This document shows, piece after piece, positions 47,390-56,713 of a DNA stretch of 64,000 nucleotides. Both the position numbers and the translations under genes were made by a program. The notes under the pieces are model-generated. The model ran no database searches. It had not been told where the DNA came from and saw nothing but the letters and a program-made list of their open reading frames with translations. This DNA is from Planctomycetota bacterium (GTDB taxonomy: Bacteria > Planctomycetota > UBA1135 > GCA-002686595): positions 182,230 through 246,229 of the forward strand of contig JADHOC010000003.1 of NCBI GenBank assembly GCA_016779205.1. The letters are read 5' to 3'. Numbering within the stretch: the first letter of the stretch is position 1; each line of letters begins with the position of its first letter.

Positions 47390-47593
47390 TCAGTCCTCCT
47401 CCACCCAGACGGACCGGCAGAACCACACCAGGTAGAGGGTCGACAGCAGCATCCACCCCATGCGCCAGGCGAGCTCCTGGGGCAACCATCCCATGAGCAG
47501 CGCCGTTCCCCGATCACGCCAGAAGTCGAGGTGGAGGACGAGCAGGGCCAGCGCCCCGGCCCACGCGATGGTCTTGTTCAGGGTCGTGGGCAT
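47390..47593 (-). CDS. Small membrane protein paired with the symporter (DUF3311-like)
   Basis: 67 residues from the ATG at 47593 (ATG at 47605 is an alternative). Two transmembrane helices: AGALALLVLHLDFW and MGWMLLSTLYLVWFCRSVW, joined by GWLPQELAWR. Small two-helix proteins of this form (DUF3311/DUF997-like) often precede SSS symporters and may be stabilising subunits. The TGA ends three bases before the symporter start, so the two are one operon. Confidence 0.78.
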   Translation of the reverse strand: MPTTLNKTIAWAGALALLVLHLDFWRDRGTALLMGWLPQELAWRMGWMLLSTLYLVWFCRSVWVEED

Positions 47594-47755
47594 CCGAGGG
47601 AGCATTCTTTGCCACCAGCCCGCGTGGATCAAGCCGCACACCGCGGCGCCGACGGCCCCGGCGCCTCGACCCGGTTGGCGGCGGTCCAGGACAGGATCAC
47701 CGCGCTCCCCAAGTAGGATGGAGGCCGAGCGTCCCCCACGTGAGGACCACCCGCC

Positions 47756-49177
47756 ATGCAATCCCCTCGCACCAACCCAACCGGCCGCGCCCATTCAGCC
47801 CGCCCCTGGGTTCCGGTCGCGGTGGCCCTCGCCTCGGCGATCGTCAGCGGCTGCCAGCCGGCGGCCCCGACCCCGCCGCCGGTGGACGCCGTCGTCGTCG
47901 TGGTGGTGGACACCCTCCGCGCCGATGCCCTCGGCGCCTATGGAGCTGCGGAGGCGGTCACCCCCACCATGGACGCCCTGGCGGAGGGCGGCACGCTCTT
48001 CGAGCGCTGCCTCGCGACGTCCTCGTGGACCTGGCCCTCCACCGCGTCGCTGCTCACGGGCAAGCTCCCCCCCGAGCACGGGCTCATCGGCAAGGACGGC
48101 TCGTCGATCTCCCCGGATGTCCCCAGCGTGGCCGCCGCGTTCCAGTCCGCGGGCTGGGCGACCGCAGCCTTCGTGGCCAACCCCATCATGGACGCCGAGC
48201 TTGGCTTCGGCCGCGGCTTCGACCGGTGGGAGGGGACGGACGACAGCTGGGATGAGGCGGCCGTCCCCCTGGAGCGCGCGACGGCGTGGCTCGCGGAGCG
48301 CCAGCCCGGGGAGCCCTTCTTCCTCTACGTCCACCTGGTGGAGCCCCACTCGCCCTATCGGCCCACCGCGGAATCCGCGGTGGCCCTCGACCTCCCGGCG
48401 CCCCCCTCGGAGGAGGATCTCGGCGCCGTGACCCGGGCGTACAACCTCATGATCAAGGGGGCGCCCTATGACCAGGGAGCCATCGACGACTTCGTGGACT
48501 GGCGGCGGCGCTGTTATGCCGCCGAGGTGCGCGACGCGGACCTCGCCATCGGGGAACTGCTCGAGGTCCTTCGGCGCCGAGGCCCCCTGGACCGCACGCT
48601 CCTCGCCGTGACCTCGGACCACGGAGAGGAGTTCCTGGAGCACGGCCTCATGGGGCACGGCGGACAGCTCTACCCGGAGAGCGTCCACGTCCCCCTGATC
48701 CTCACTGGCCCAGGGATCTCGCCGGGGACGCGGGTCGCGGAGCGAGTCGAGAACCGCCTGCTCGGCCCCACGCTGCTCGGGCTCGCCGGTATCAGCAGGC
48801 CGGATGGTCTCGCGGCGGCGAACCTGACCGACGGAGAGGAGCGCGACCTCCGCCAGGATGAGCCGTCCCTGCTCCACCTGGGCAACGGCGGCTGGATCGA
48901 GGGGGGCGAGTACCTCATCCCCGATGAGCAGCAGGGCATGGTCGCAGGGGACACTGTGACCGTGCGCGCGCGGGTCGAGGGAGGGGACCGCGCCGCCTCC
49001 CACCGCGCCTTCGACCCCGAGACCCCGGTCCAGACTGCGGCGTCCACGGACGTCGACCAGGTCAGTTCCGAGTTCTCCAAGCTCCGCCGCCCGAGCACCA
49101 CCGCGCCGCTCTCCGAGGAGCTCGAGCGCAAGCTCAGGGGCCTCGGCTACAACCTCGGGCGCCGGGAACCGCGCTGA
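47756..49177 (+). CDS. Sulfatase-like hydrolase with Thr in place of the FGly Cys
   Basis: 473 residues. Leader with lipobox-like IVSGC (Cys33), then the alkaline-phosphatase/sulfatase fold: DAVVVVVVDTLRADALGAYG, SSWTWPSTASLLTGKLP, and later VTSDHGEEFLEHGLMGHGG. The nucleophile site reads T-W-P-S-T (Thr92) where FGly sulfatases have C-x-P-S-R, so Cys is absent and Thr is the likely nucleophile, as in phosphoethanolamine and phosphoglycerol transferases and some phosphatases. So it is probably a phosphatase/phosphotransferase or Ser/Thr-type hydrolase and not a sulfatase. The alpha/beta hydrolase gene follows after four bases, so they are one operon. Confidence 0.9.
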   Translation: MQSPRTNPTGRAHSARPWVPVAVALASAIVSGCQPAAPTPPPVDAVVVVVVDTLRADALGAYGAAEAVTPTMDALAEGGTLFERCLATSSWTWPSTASLLTGKLPPEHGLIGKDGSSISPDVPSVAAAFQSAGWATAAFVANPIMDAELGFGRGFDRWEGTDDSWDEAAVPLERATAWLAERQPGEPFFLYVHLVEPHSPYRPTAESAVALDLPAPPSEEDLGAVTRAYNLMIKGAPYDQGAIDDFVDWRRRCYAAEVRDADLAIGELLEVLRRRGPLDRTLLAVTSDHGEEFLEHGLMGHGGQLYPESVHVPLILTGPGISPGTRVAERVENRLLGPTLLGLAGISRPDGLAAANLTDGEERDLRQDEPSLLHLGNGGWIEGGEYLIPDEQQGMVAGDTVTVRARVEGGDRAASHRAFDPETPVQTAASTDVDQVSSEFSKLRRPSTTAPLSEELERKLRGLGYNLGRREPR

Positions 49178-49181
49178 CCCC

Positions 49182-50003
49182 GTGCGGCCCCGGCTCCTGC
49201 GAATCATCGGCGCGCTGGCCGCCGCCTACCTCGTCGGCCTCGTGGCGGTGCTCGTCCTGCAGCCGCGGCTCGTCTACTTCCCCGGGCCACCGCCGTCCCG
49301 GCAGCCCGAGGACCTCGGGTACCCCTGCCGCGCCGTGTCGCTCGCGACCAGCGACGGGGAGACCCTCGGGGCCTGGTTCCTCCCGGCGACGGAGCCTCTC
49401 GGGGCGGTCATCTTCAGCCACGGGAACGCCGGTAACATCGAGGGCCGGGCGAGGGCGGCGAGGGCCCTTGTCGCCATGGGGTTCTCCGTCCTGCTCTACG
49501 ACTATCGGGGCTACGGCGCGAGCACCGGCTCACCCGAGGAGGCCGGCACCTACCTTGACGCGGAGGCTGCGTACGGGTGGGTCACGTCGGAGGCGGGGTT
49601 CGAACCGTCCAAGGTCATCGCCTATGGCCGATCCCTCGGGGGCGCCGTCGCGCTCGAGCTCGCCCTCCGCCAGCCCGTGGCCGGCCTTTTCCTGGAGAGC
49701 ACCTTCACCTCCATCCCGGACATGGCGGAGCTCCTCTACCCGTGGATCCCGCTCCGTTGGTTCCCGGGCATCGAGTACGACAACCTGGCCAAGATGGCCG
49801 AGGTCACGGTCCCCGTCGCCGTCGCCCACTCGCCGGATGACGAGCTGATCCCCGCCGACATGGGCGCCGCCCTCGCGCGGGAGGCGAGGCCCTCCGCCGA
49901 GTGGATCGAAGGGGCCGGAGGTCACAACTCCCCGGGCGTCCTCTTCCAGCCCGCTGGGCGCGAGCGGGTCGAGAGGTTCCTGCGCGCGGCCGTCGGCGCC
50001 TGA
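49182..50003 (+). CDS. Membrane-anchored alpha/beta hydrolase (BEM46/ABHD13-like)
   Basis: 273 residues, GTG start at 49182. N-terminal anchor (IIGALAAAYLVGLVAVLVL), then an alpha/beta hydrolase: GAVIFSHGNAGNIEGRA (oxyanion HG), LLYDYRGYGASTGSPEE, nucleophile Ser151 in AYGRSLGGAVALE, Asp in HSPDDELIP, and His in GAGGHNSPG. This is the FSH1/BEM46-like group of serine hydrolases; substrates are mostly unknown. It is in an operon with the Thr-type hydrolase (four-base gap), suggesting sequential cleavage of an outer-surface ester. Confidence 0.9.
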   Translation: MRPRLLRIIGALAAAYLVGLVAVLVLQPRLVYFPGPPPSRQPEDLGYPCRAVSLATSDGETLGAWFLPATEPLGAVIFSHGNAGNIEGRARAARALVAMGFSVLLYDYRGYGASTGSPEEAGTYLDAEAAYGWVTSEAGFEPSKVIAYGRSLGGAVALELALRQPVAGLFLESTFTSIPDMAELLYPWIPLRWFPGIEYDNLAKMAEVTVPVAVAHSPDDELIPADMGAALAREARPSAEWIEGAGGHNSPGVLFQPAGRERVERFLRAAVGA

Positions 50004-50201
50004 CCCCCGCTCCCGGACGAGGATCCCTGAGCGGCAGCGGCCTCGTTGTGGAAGGTCGGATCGAAGGCGTCGTGGAGCGCGTCGACTTGTCCTGCTCCCA
50101 GGGCATCCAGAGGGCCCCCCCTCATGGAGAGCGCCTCACCAGTGGCCGGGTGCGGAGCCCTCCTCTCGCGGGCGACCCTCCTGCCCTCACCAAGAAAGAC
50201 G

Positions 50202-50238
50202 GCCCCCCGCCCCCGGCGGGAGGCCGGAGGCGGGGGGC
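50202..50238 (-). terminator. Hairpin terminator of the leftward gene at 50276
   Basis: Inverted repeat GCCCCCCGCC (50202-50211) / GGCGGGGGGC (50229-50238). On the minus strand it is followed by CGTCTTTCTT, a short U-rich stretch, 38 bases beyond the stop codon. It is a plausible intrinsic terminator. Confidence 0.65.
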
Positions 50239-50275
50239 TCGTCGGAGCGGCGCAGAGCCGCACCCGGATCCGGGC

Positions 50276-52444
50276 TCAGTTGATGAACTGAACCTGGAGT
50301 CCGCCGGTGAAGTTGGAGGTCGCAACTCCGCCGACGGCATCACGGTGCCAGGCCTGGAAGTTCCAGGTGTCGCCCGCGATCGCCGCGACCGGCCCCGTCG
50401 GCGTCGGGAGGCTGCTCAGCATGGCCGGGGTCGTGATCGAGCCGTCGGGACCCGAGTTCAGGATGCCAACGCCCACGCCGCGCCCGATCGAGCCGCCGAG
50501 GCAGATGTTGCCTGCCGCGCCGCCCGCGAACGGGACAAAGCCAGTGTCTCGCGAGCAGATGAAGAAGCCGAACGAGTTGGCCGGGAGGTTGGACGCCGTC
50601 AGCTCGAGGTTGTCACAAGCGATCGAGGGCGACCCCGTCGCAGAGATCCGACTCTCGACTCCCGTCGAGTTCGGGTTGGCCACGCAGTAGTTCGTGCCAA
50701 GTGTGTCTCGGCCGTCAGTGAGCGACAGCACGGTCCCGTCGGTCACGGCGCCAGCGATGTTGAAGCTGTACGCCGCATCGCGGCCGATCATGCCGCCCTG
50801 GTAACCGATGGTGGCCGAAACACCACCATCGGCCCGCACGCTGGAGACGTCTGCGTAGACGTACTGCGCATAGGCGGGCCCGGAACCGTGGACCTGAACC
50901 TGGAAAGTCGCCGTCTCGACGCCGCCGGTCCCACCGGGGAAGAACTCGACCGCGTCCCACTGGACGATCAGCGTGTCACCGATCTCCTGCCAGTAGATCT
51001 CACCCTCGGCTCCGCCGTCCGTGTCGATGTCGTCCCAGAAGGGAAGCAGCGTCTGGTCACCAGAGAAGGCATTCGCCGACGGGAGGTTGGCGTTGCCGAA
51101 TCCCAGGTTCGAGCCCGTGCCATCGAACCGGAGTCCTCCGTTGCTGCCCACCCGCACCGTGCCGGCCGCGAGCAGGTCATTGCCAACGGTGGTGATGATG
51201 TCGATCTCGCCGTCGTCCGAGAGGCTGAGCGCCGTGCCGGTCGCCGAGATGTCGATGAAGGACCCAGCCAGCTCGTCCGTCATGAGAACCTGGGTGTTGA
51301 CGATCGAGATCACCGATCCGTCACGGACCATGGCGGGAGCATTGAGGCCGTATTGGTAGGTCTCCGAGACGCCGCCAGCCTGGTAGCCGATGGTCGCGCT
51401 GGCACCGCCGGCCGCGCGGGCACCCTCGATGTCCGCGTACACGAACTGCGCGGGGATCGGCCCGGTCGCGTTGACCTGCAGCTGGAACGTCGCGGTATCC
51501 AGAGCGCCACCGAAGAAGTCCACGCCATCCCACTGGACGATCAGCTGGTCGCCGACCTCTTCCCAGTAGATCTCACCGTTGAGGCCACCGGCGGTGTTGA
51601 TGTCGTCCCAGAAGGGCATCAGCGCCTGGTCACCGCCGAAGGCGTTCGGCGAGGGCAGGGCGGCGTTAACGAAGGAGAGATCCTGCCCGGCGCCCGCGAA
51701 GCGCACCGCACCATTGCTGCCGACCCGGACAGTACCGGCGGCGAAGAGCGAGTTCCCGATCGCCGTGACGATGTCCGCCTCGCCGTCGTCGGAGAGGCTG
51801 AGGGGAGTTCCCGTCGACGAGATGTCGATGAACGTCCCGGGCAGGGCGTCCGTCATCCGGAGGGCGCTCGCCACCGGCGAGACCTCGTAGGTCAGGTCTC
51901 CCACGAGCCCGCGGGAGGAGAAGAAGCCCCCACCGGCGGTGAAGGGGTCCGTTCGAGAGTCACCGGTCGTCAGCGTCAGGTCTCCGTCGCTGAAGGTCTG
52001 GATCGGTGCGGCTCCCGTCCCGAAGTACCGCGGCGCCGAGTCCGGGAAGACAAGGGCCACTCCGACGAGGGTGTTGCAGGGGACCAGGATGTCCGGAATG
52101 TCGATCTGACCGGAGGGTTCCAGGACGGAGACGCCGTTCTGGGTTCCGGTCGCGAGGCCGAGCGAGACCCAACCGGTCGGGTCCTGACCCGGGCCCGGAT
52201 TACCGAGCCCTGAGCCGCTCCTCACGAAGACCTCGACGTCGAAGTTGTCTCCGAGGTCGTTGAAGCTGGCGGTGGAGAGGTGAGTGATTCGAGAGTCGAA
52301 ACGAGCTTCGACGTCGAAGAAGAGCGCGCTACCAGGCGTGACGAGGAAGTTGTTCGACACAGCGTTGGCGCTGAGGGTCGTCTGACCCGTTGCGATACCC
52401 GCGGCTGAGACCGTGAGTAGGGTGGAAAGGAGCAGGATTCTCAT
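50276..52444 (-). CDS. Secreted protein with tandem nidogen-like repeats and shared C-terminal module
   Basis: 722 residues. Signal peptide MRILLLSTLLTVSAAGIATGQ fixes the start at 52444. A ~200-residue N-terminal beta domain precedes two tandem ~170-residue repeats. Repeat 1 starts TDALPGTFIDISSTGTPLSL and contains LMPFWDDINTAGGLNGEIYW; repeat 2 starts TDELAGSFIDISATGTALSL and contains LLPFWDDIDTDGGAEGEIYW. The F-W-D-D and YW motifs resemble nidogen-like/NIDO domains seen in adhesion proteins. It ends in the shared C-terminal module (587-722; CVANPNSTG, LTASNLPANSFG, NICLGGSIGRG, TWNFQAWHRDA, SNFTGGLQVQF). No catalytic residues. A surface or matrix role is likely. Confidence 0.88.
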   Translation of the reverse strand: MRILLLSTLLTVSAAGIATGQTTLSANAVSNNFLVTPGSALFFDVEARFDSRITHLSTASFNDLGDNFDVEVFVRSGSGLGNPGPGQDPTGWVSLGLATGTQNGVSVLEPSGQIDIPDILVPCNTLVGVALVFPDSAPRYFGTGAAPIQTFSDGDLTLTTGDSRTDPFTAGGGFFSSRGLVGDLTYEVSPVASALRMTDALPGTFIDISSTGTPLSLSDDGEADIVTAIGNSLFAAGTVRVGSNGAVRFAGAGQDLSFVNAALPSPNAFGGDQALMPFWDDINTAGGLNGEIYWEEVGDQLIVQWDGVDFFGGALDTATFQLQVNATGPIPAQFVYADIEGARAAGGASATIGYQAGGVSETYQYGLNAPAMVRDGSVISIVNTQVLMTDELAGSFIDISATGTALSLSDDGEIDIITTVGNDLLAAGTVRVGSNGGLRFDGTGSNLGFGNANLPSANAFSGDQTLLPFWDDIDTDGGAEGEIYWQEIGDTLIVQWDAVEFFPGGTGGVETATFQVQVHGSGPAYAQYVYADVSSVRADGGVSATIGYQGGMIGRDAAYSFNIAGAVTDGTVLSLTDGRDTLGTNYCVANPNSTGVESRISATGSPSIACDNLELTASNLPANSFGFFICSRDTGFVPFAGGAAGNICLGGSIGRGVGVGILNSGPDGSITTPAMLSSLPTPTGPVAAIAGDTWNFQAWHRDAVGGVATSNFTGGLQVQFIN

Positions 52445-52678
52445 GCTGAATGAAGTCGTTGGGTTTGTGATTCGACCCTGAAGTAGATCAACAGCGGACG
52501 CTAGGCCTCGGGTCCGGTGGGAGTGTTTCCAACCGCCAGACCTGCCGGCTAATGGTCTGAATCCGTGGCGCGTCGACTCCCCCCGGACAAAGATGTGTCC
52601 TCTCCGAGTCCAGGCCACTTCGCCAGCACAACGCCAGCGGCGCTACGACCCCAAGCGCGCGAAGAACACGGCCCCCGC

Positions 52679-53527
52679 TCAGAGATAGAGCGCCTTGCCC
52701 AGCGCGACGCCCGCACGCCAAAGACCGAAGCTGTCGAGGTTCACACCGTCGGCGCTCACGTACTGGTTGAGCGGTCGAAAGTCGGCCTCGTACCCCGTCC
52801 ACGCGTTGCACGCGAGGTTGTTGAAGCCCGGACTCGGCAGGAGCAGCGCGCCGACGTCATGTCGACGGATCGCGACGGTCTTGACGAGCGGCGCCGTGAC
52901 GTTCGGGAGCGCGGCAGCCGTGACGGCGAGCAGGGCCGACATTTCACGGGCATTGTCCGCAGCGAGGTTCGGGCTGGTCGCCCCCCAATCCCCCTGGTTG
53001 AAGCACGAGAAGCCGATCGTATCGATGACGTAGTCTCCCGGCCCCGAGAAGAGCGCCACGAGCTGGGCCTGCACGTTCAGCTGCCGGTCTCGGAAGGAGT
53101 TGAAGGTGACGCCGTCACGCCTGACGCTGCTTCCCCAGATCTGCCTGTCCCAGAAGCCGTCCGGCTCACAGTCCGTCGAGGGTGCAGATAGGTTCACGAC
53201 GACGCGGTCCGCACCTTCGCCGAGGCGCGACGAGACGTATGCCACGCCGCTCGTGAGGCTGATGTTGCCGAAGAAGTTATTGCTGTAGTCTGCGCCGTGA
53301 GTGCGATATGGCGCGATGTCGTAGAGGCCGTCGAACTCCGTGATCTGGGTATCGAGGAATCCAGCGCGGGTCGGCAGCGCGACCTCTGTGAACGGATCGT
53401 TCAGGGGACCGAGGGCGCCCTCGGCGCCGAAGCCGATGGTGTCCCCCCAGAGAATGGTGACCTTGGTCTGAGCGGAGGCCGTGGACGTCGTGGCAGTGAG
53501 CACAACGAGGGCGAGGAAACGAATCAT
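52679..53527 (-). CDS. Secreted protein of unknown function
   Basis: 282 residues. Leader MIRFLALVVLTATTSTASAQ. The mature protein is beta-rich with few repeats; visible stretches include VTILWGDTIGFGAEGALGPL, LPTRAGFLDTQITEFDGLYD, DGFWDRQIWGSSVRRDGVTF and DFRPLNQYVSADGVNLDSF. A few Cys residues (e.g. DCEPDG, FSCFNQGDW, NLACNAW) may form disulfides. I recognise no family. It lies 234 bases upstream of the nidogen-like gene on the same strand. Confidence 0.75.
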   Translation of the reverse strand: MIRFLALVVLTATTSTASAQTKVTILWGDTIGFGAEGALGPLNDPFTEVALPTRAGFLDTQITEFDGLYDIAPYRTHGADYSNNFFGNISLTSGVAYVSSRLGEGADRVVVNLSAPSTDCEPDGFWDRQIWGSSVRRDGVTFNSFRDRQLNVQAQLVALFSGPGDYVIDTIGFSCFNQGDWGATSPNLAADNAREMSALLAVTAAALPNVTAPLVKTVAIRRHDVGALLLPSPGFNNLACNAWTGYEADFRPLNQYVSADGVNLDSFGLWRAGVALGKALYL

Positions 53528-53704
53528 GGTTGGGGTCGGATCTGGCGGTGACGCCTCCCCGAAGTGGGAAGCGCCGGGACGCTAGATCCCGGCCCCAAAC
53601 CACTTGTTTCCGCCCTGCGAGACCGCGCGAAGAACCGCCTCGGATTACCGCGTGGACACCTGCGCAGCACAATGCCGTCCGCCAGGTGTCGACCGCCTCG
53701 CCGG

Positions 53705-54637
53705 TCAGCGCGCGCCGGCCGCCGCCGTGCGAACGCTGTACAGCCCGGTACGCGCCGTGATGAAGAGAGTCCGCCCGTCCGATCCTCCGAAGCAGCAGTT
53801 GGCCGGCTGCTCCGGTACCTCGAGGGTCGTCACCACCTCACCCGTCGAGGGTGCGAGCACGACGATGCCGCCGCCCGTTGTGGTGAAGACGCGGCCGAAC
53901 TCGTCCACGGCGAGGCCGTCGCTGATCACCGGCGCCTGCCAGCGCACCGAGAGCGATCCGTCGGCGCCCATGGCGTAGCAGGTCACGTTGCCCTCCGAGG
54001 TCCGCCTCGCCTCGTCGGGGTGCGAGGGGTGCCCGCCGGTGTCTGTGACGTAGAGGGCATCCTCGAGCGGCGAGAGCGCGATCCCGTTGGGCATCGCGTG
54101 GAGGGTGGAGACCCGGGTGACCTCGCCCGTGGCGACCTCGAGGCGGTAGACGCCGTTCTCGTCGAGCTCCCGCCCCTCCCGCTGGCCGGGAAGCCCCCAG
54201 GGGGGATCGGTGAACCAGAGGTCGCCGTCGAGATCCACGGCGAGGTCGTTCGGCGAGTTGAACCGCCGGCCGTCCCAGCCCGAAGCCAGGATCGTGATCG
54301 AACCGTCGGGTTCGGTGCGCACCACGTCGCGGGCGCCGTGCCGGCAGGTGAGCAGCCGCCCCTGGTGGTCGAGCAGGTTGCCGTTGGGGTTCGGCGACTC
54401 ACGGAACACCGCGACCCCATCCTCCTCGGTCCAGGACATGAGCTTCGCCGAAGGGATGTCACTGAACACGAGCCGGTCTTCTGTGGCGATCCAGACTGGC
54501 CCCTCGGTGAAGCCCAGCCCGGTGGCGAGGGTCCGCATGGACCCCTCCTCGAAGACCTCGTCCGCGGCAGGAATGGTGGAGCAGGAGGACATGAGGGCGA
54601 GCCCCAGGGCGATGGAGGCGGCTTGAGAGCGAGTCAT
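53705..54637 (-). CDS. SMP-30/gluconolactonase-family lipoprotein
   Basis: 310 residues from the ATG at 54637. Lipoprotein leader (ASIALGLALMSSC). Six-bladed propeller with family motifs: GLGFTEGPVWIATEDRLVFSD (metal-site Glu), NPNGNLLDHQGRLLTCRHG, FNSPNDLAVDLDGDLWFTDPPWG, HAMPNGIALSPLEDALYVTDT, and VISDGLAVDEFGRVF. Such enzymes hydrolyse lactones or aryl esters, or act on sugar-acid lactones, here on the outer side of the membrane. The longer open frame to 54847 is low-complexity. Divergent from the OPT gene. Confidence 0.93.
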   Translation of the reverse strand: MTRSQAASIALGLALMSSCSTIPAADEVFEEGSMRTLATGLGFTEGPVWIATEDRLVFSDIPSAKLMSWTEEDGVAVFRESPNPNGNLLDHQGRLLTCRHGARDVVRTEPDGSITILASGWDGRRFNSPNDLAVDLDGDLWFTDPPWGLPGQREGRELDENGVYRLEVATGEVTRVSTLHAMPNGIALSPLEDALYVTDTGGHPSHPDEARRTSEGNVTCYAMGADGSLSVRWQAPVISDGLAVDEFGRVFTTTGGGIVVLAPSTGEVVTTLEVPEQPANCCFGGSDGRTLFITARTGLYSVRTAAAGAR

Positions 54638-54830
54638 GGGCTCGGGTGTACTCGCCCCCACGATGGAACGCCAGCGTGGGGCGGGCGCGAGGCCGTCACC
54701 GCCCGTGGGCCCCAACGCCCTGCGGGAGGGTCGAGGGGCTCCACGGGGTTCGCCGGGCGGCATCCGTGCGCCAGAACTCGGGATCGTGCAGACTGTCGCA
54801 CCTCCCTTCCCCCCTACCACGGAGCAGCGC

Positions 54831-56699
54831 GTGACACCTCGAGGCACCTATCGAGAGCTCACCCCCCAGGCGCTGATCGGCGGCGTGCTTGTCGGACTCG
54901 TGCTCAACATGGGCATCGTGTTCGCCGGCCTGCAGATCGGCTTCACCATCGTCGGATCCACCGTCGGCGCCATCATCGGCTTCGGCATCCTGCGCGGCAT
55001 CCTGCGCCAGGGCTCGATCCTCGAGGTCAACGTCTTCCAGACGATCGCCTCGTCCGTGAACACGGTGAACTCCGGGATCATCTTCACGATCCCGGTGCTG
55101 TTCCTGCTGGAGCGGAACGGGGCGCGGCTGAGTGACAGCGTGAACTGGTCCTCGGTCGTGATGGCCGGTGTGGCCGGTTCGCTCCTCGGCGTGGTGATGA
55201 TCATCCCGCTGCGCCGGCAAATCATCGACCTGGAGCGCCTGCGCTTCCCCTCCGCCATCGCGGTGGGGACGATCCTCCGCTCGCCGGGCGCGGGCATCGA
55301 GAAGGCACGGCTGCTGACCATCGGCATCGTCGTGGCCGCGGTGTTCACCGGCCTCACCCTCGACTGGACGGGGTCCGGCGCCGTCATCGCCGACTCGTTC
55401 CACCTGGGCGAGGCGCTCGGCCTCCCGGCGGGGATCCGCCTGGTCTTCGCCGCCAGCCTGCTCTCCCTCGGCGCCGGCTTCATCGCCGGGCGCCCGGGTC
55501 TTGCGATCCTTTACGGCACGCTGCTGAACTTCTGGGTCCTGATCCCCGCGTGCGTCTGGCTCGGCTGGGTGGAGCCGCAATTCGCCACGTTCAGCGTCTT
55601 CGGCGACGACTACGAGGCGGCCGACGCCCTCGCCAACGGCTTCCGTAACTTCACCGCCAACAAGGTGGGCATCGGCATGATCCTCGGCGGAGCCATCGCG
55701 GGCATCGTGATCGCGCTGCCCGCGCTCAAGGCCGCGCTCGCGAGCCTGCGCGGCGGGGGCGACGAGGCCGGCGGGCGACGGGAAGAGGTGTCCATGAACG
55801 TCGTGGGCACCGGCACCCTGATCGGCGGGGTCCTCTTCTTCGCCGCCGCGAAGATCTCCGGCGGCGACGCCGTCAGCTGGGTCGAGGCGGGCCTCGTCAC
55901 CGCCGCTGGCATCACCTGGCTCTGACTCGCCAGCCTCGTGGTGGCCCAGACCACCGGACGCACGGACTGGTCCCCGCTCTCGGGCCTCTCGCTCATCGCC
56001 ATCGCGATCCTCATGGGCATCCTCGGGCCTGGGGAGACCAGCTCCATCATCCCCGCGGTCACCCTGGGCGCCGCCGTCTGCGTGGCGACCTCCATGTGCG
56101 CCGACATGATGGCGGACCTGAAGACGGGGTACCTCGTGGGCGGACGCCCCCTGAAGCAGCAGATCGCGCAGATCGCCACGTGCTGGATCGGACCGGGGGT
56201 ATCGCTCCTCGTCGTGTTCGTCCTCTGGGAGGCCTACGCGTTCGGACCGGAGCAGGCTCAGGTCATGTGGGAGCGCGCCGTGGAGGCTGGCCCCGAGGCC
56301 CAGGCGGCCTACGCCGCCAACGGTGGCTCCGACCAGGAGCTCGCCGCCGGGATCCCGGTCCTCGGCGCGCCGCAAGCTGGCGCCCTGCAGGCGGCGATCG
56401 AGATCGTCCAGTCCGGCGACATCCCCCTCGGCAAGTACCTCACCGGCGCCCTCTTGGGCCTGGTGGTCTCCCTCCTGGTCTCCCCGGGCCTGGGCGTGAT
56501 GATCGGGCTCTCCCTGTACCTGCCCTTCAAGTACATGATCGTCTTCGGCCTCGGCGGGCTGATCAGCATGTTCGTCACCAAGAAGAAGGGACCGCGCTTC
56601 GTGGAGGACAAGGGCGTGCCGCTGGCCGCAGGACTGATCGTGGGCGATGCCCTCGTGAACATCACCAACGCGGTCGTCAAGGTCGCCCAGTCCCTCTGA
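54831..56699 (+). pseudogene. OPT-family oligopeptide transporter interrupted by an in-frame TGA
   Basis: Read through the stop it is a 622-residue OPT-type membrane protein starting at GTG 54831 (GGAG six bases upstream; GTG 54786 is an alternative). Part 1 includes ELTPQALIGGVLVGLVLNMGIVF, GSILEVNVFQTIASSVNTVNSG and LRFPSAIAVG. Part 2, in the same frame, includes TTGRTDWSPLSGLSLIAIAI, MCADMMADLKTGYLVGGRP and VGDALVNITNAVVKVA. The TGA at 55923-55925 falls in a helix reading ITWL-stop-LASLVVAQ, where OPT members usually have Trp-Leu-Ala; TGG to TGA is the simplest change. As sequenced the protein would stop at residue 364 and lack about 255 residues. It may be a recent null mutation, an assembly error, or an unusual readthrough. 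OPT proteins import oligopeptides or metal chelates. Confidence 0.88.
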
Positions 56700-56713
56700 G
56701 CCCAGGAGCCACC

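Noticed and set aside
55923..55990. Selenocysteine insertion at the OPT TGA
   Set aside because: A short GGTGG/CCACC hairpin follows the stop, but OPT proteins are not known selenoproteins and the residue is expected to be Trp; mutation or error is simpler.
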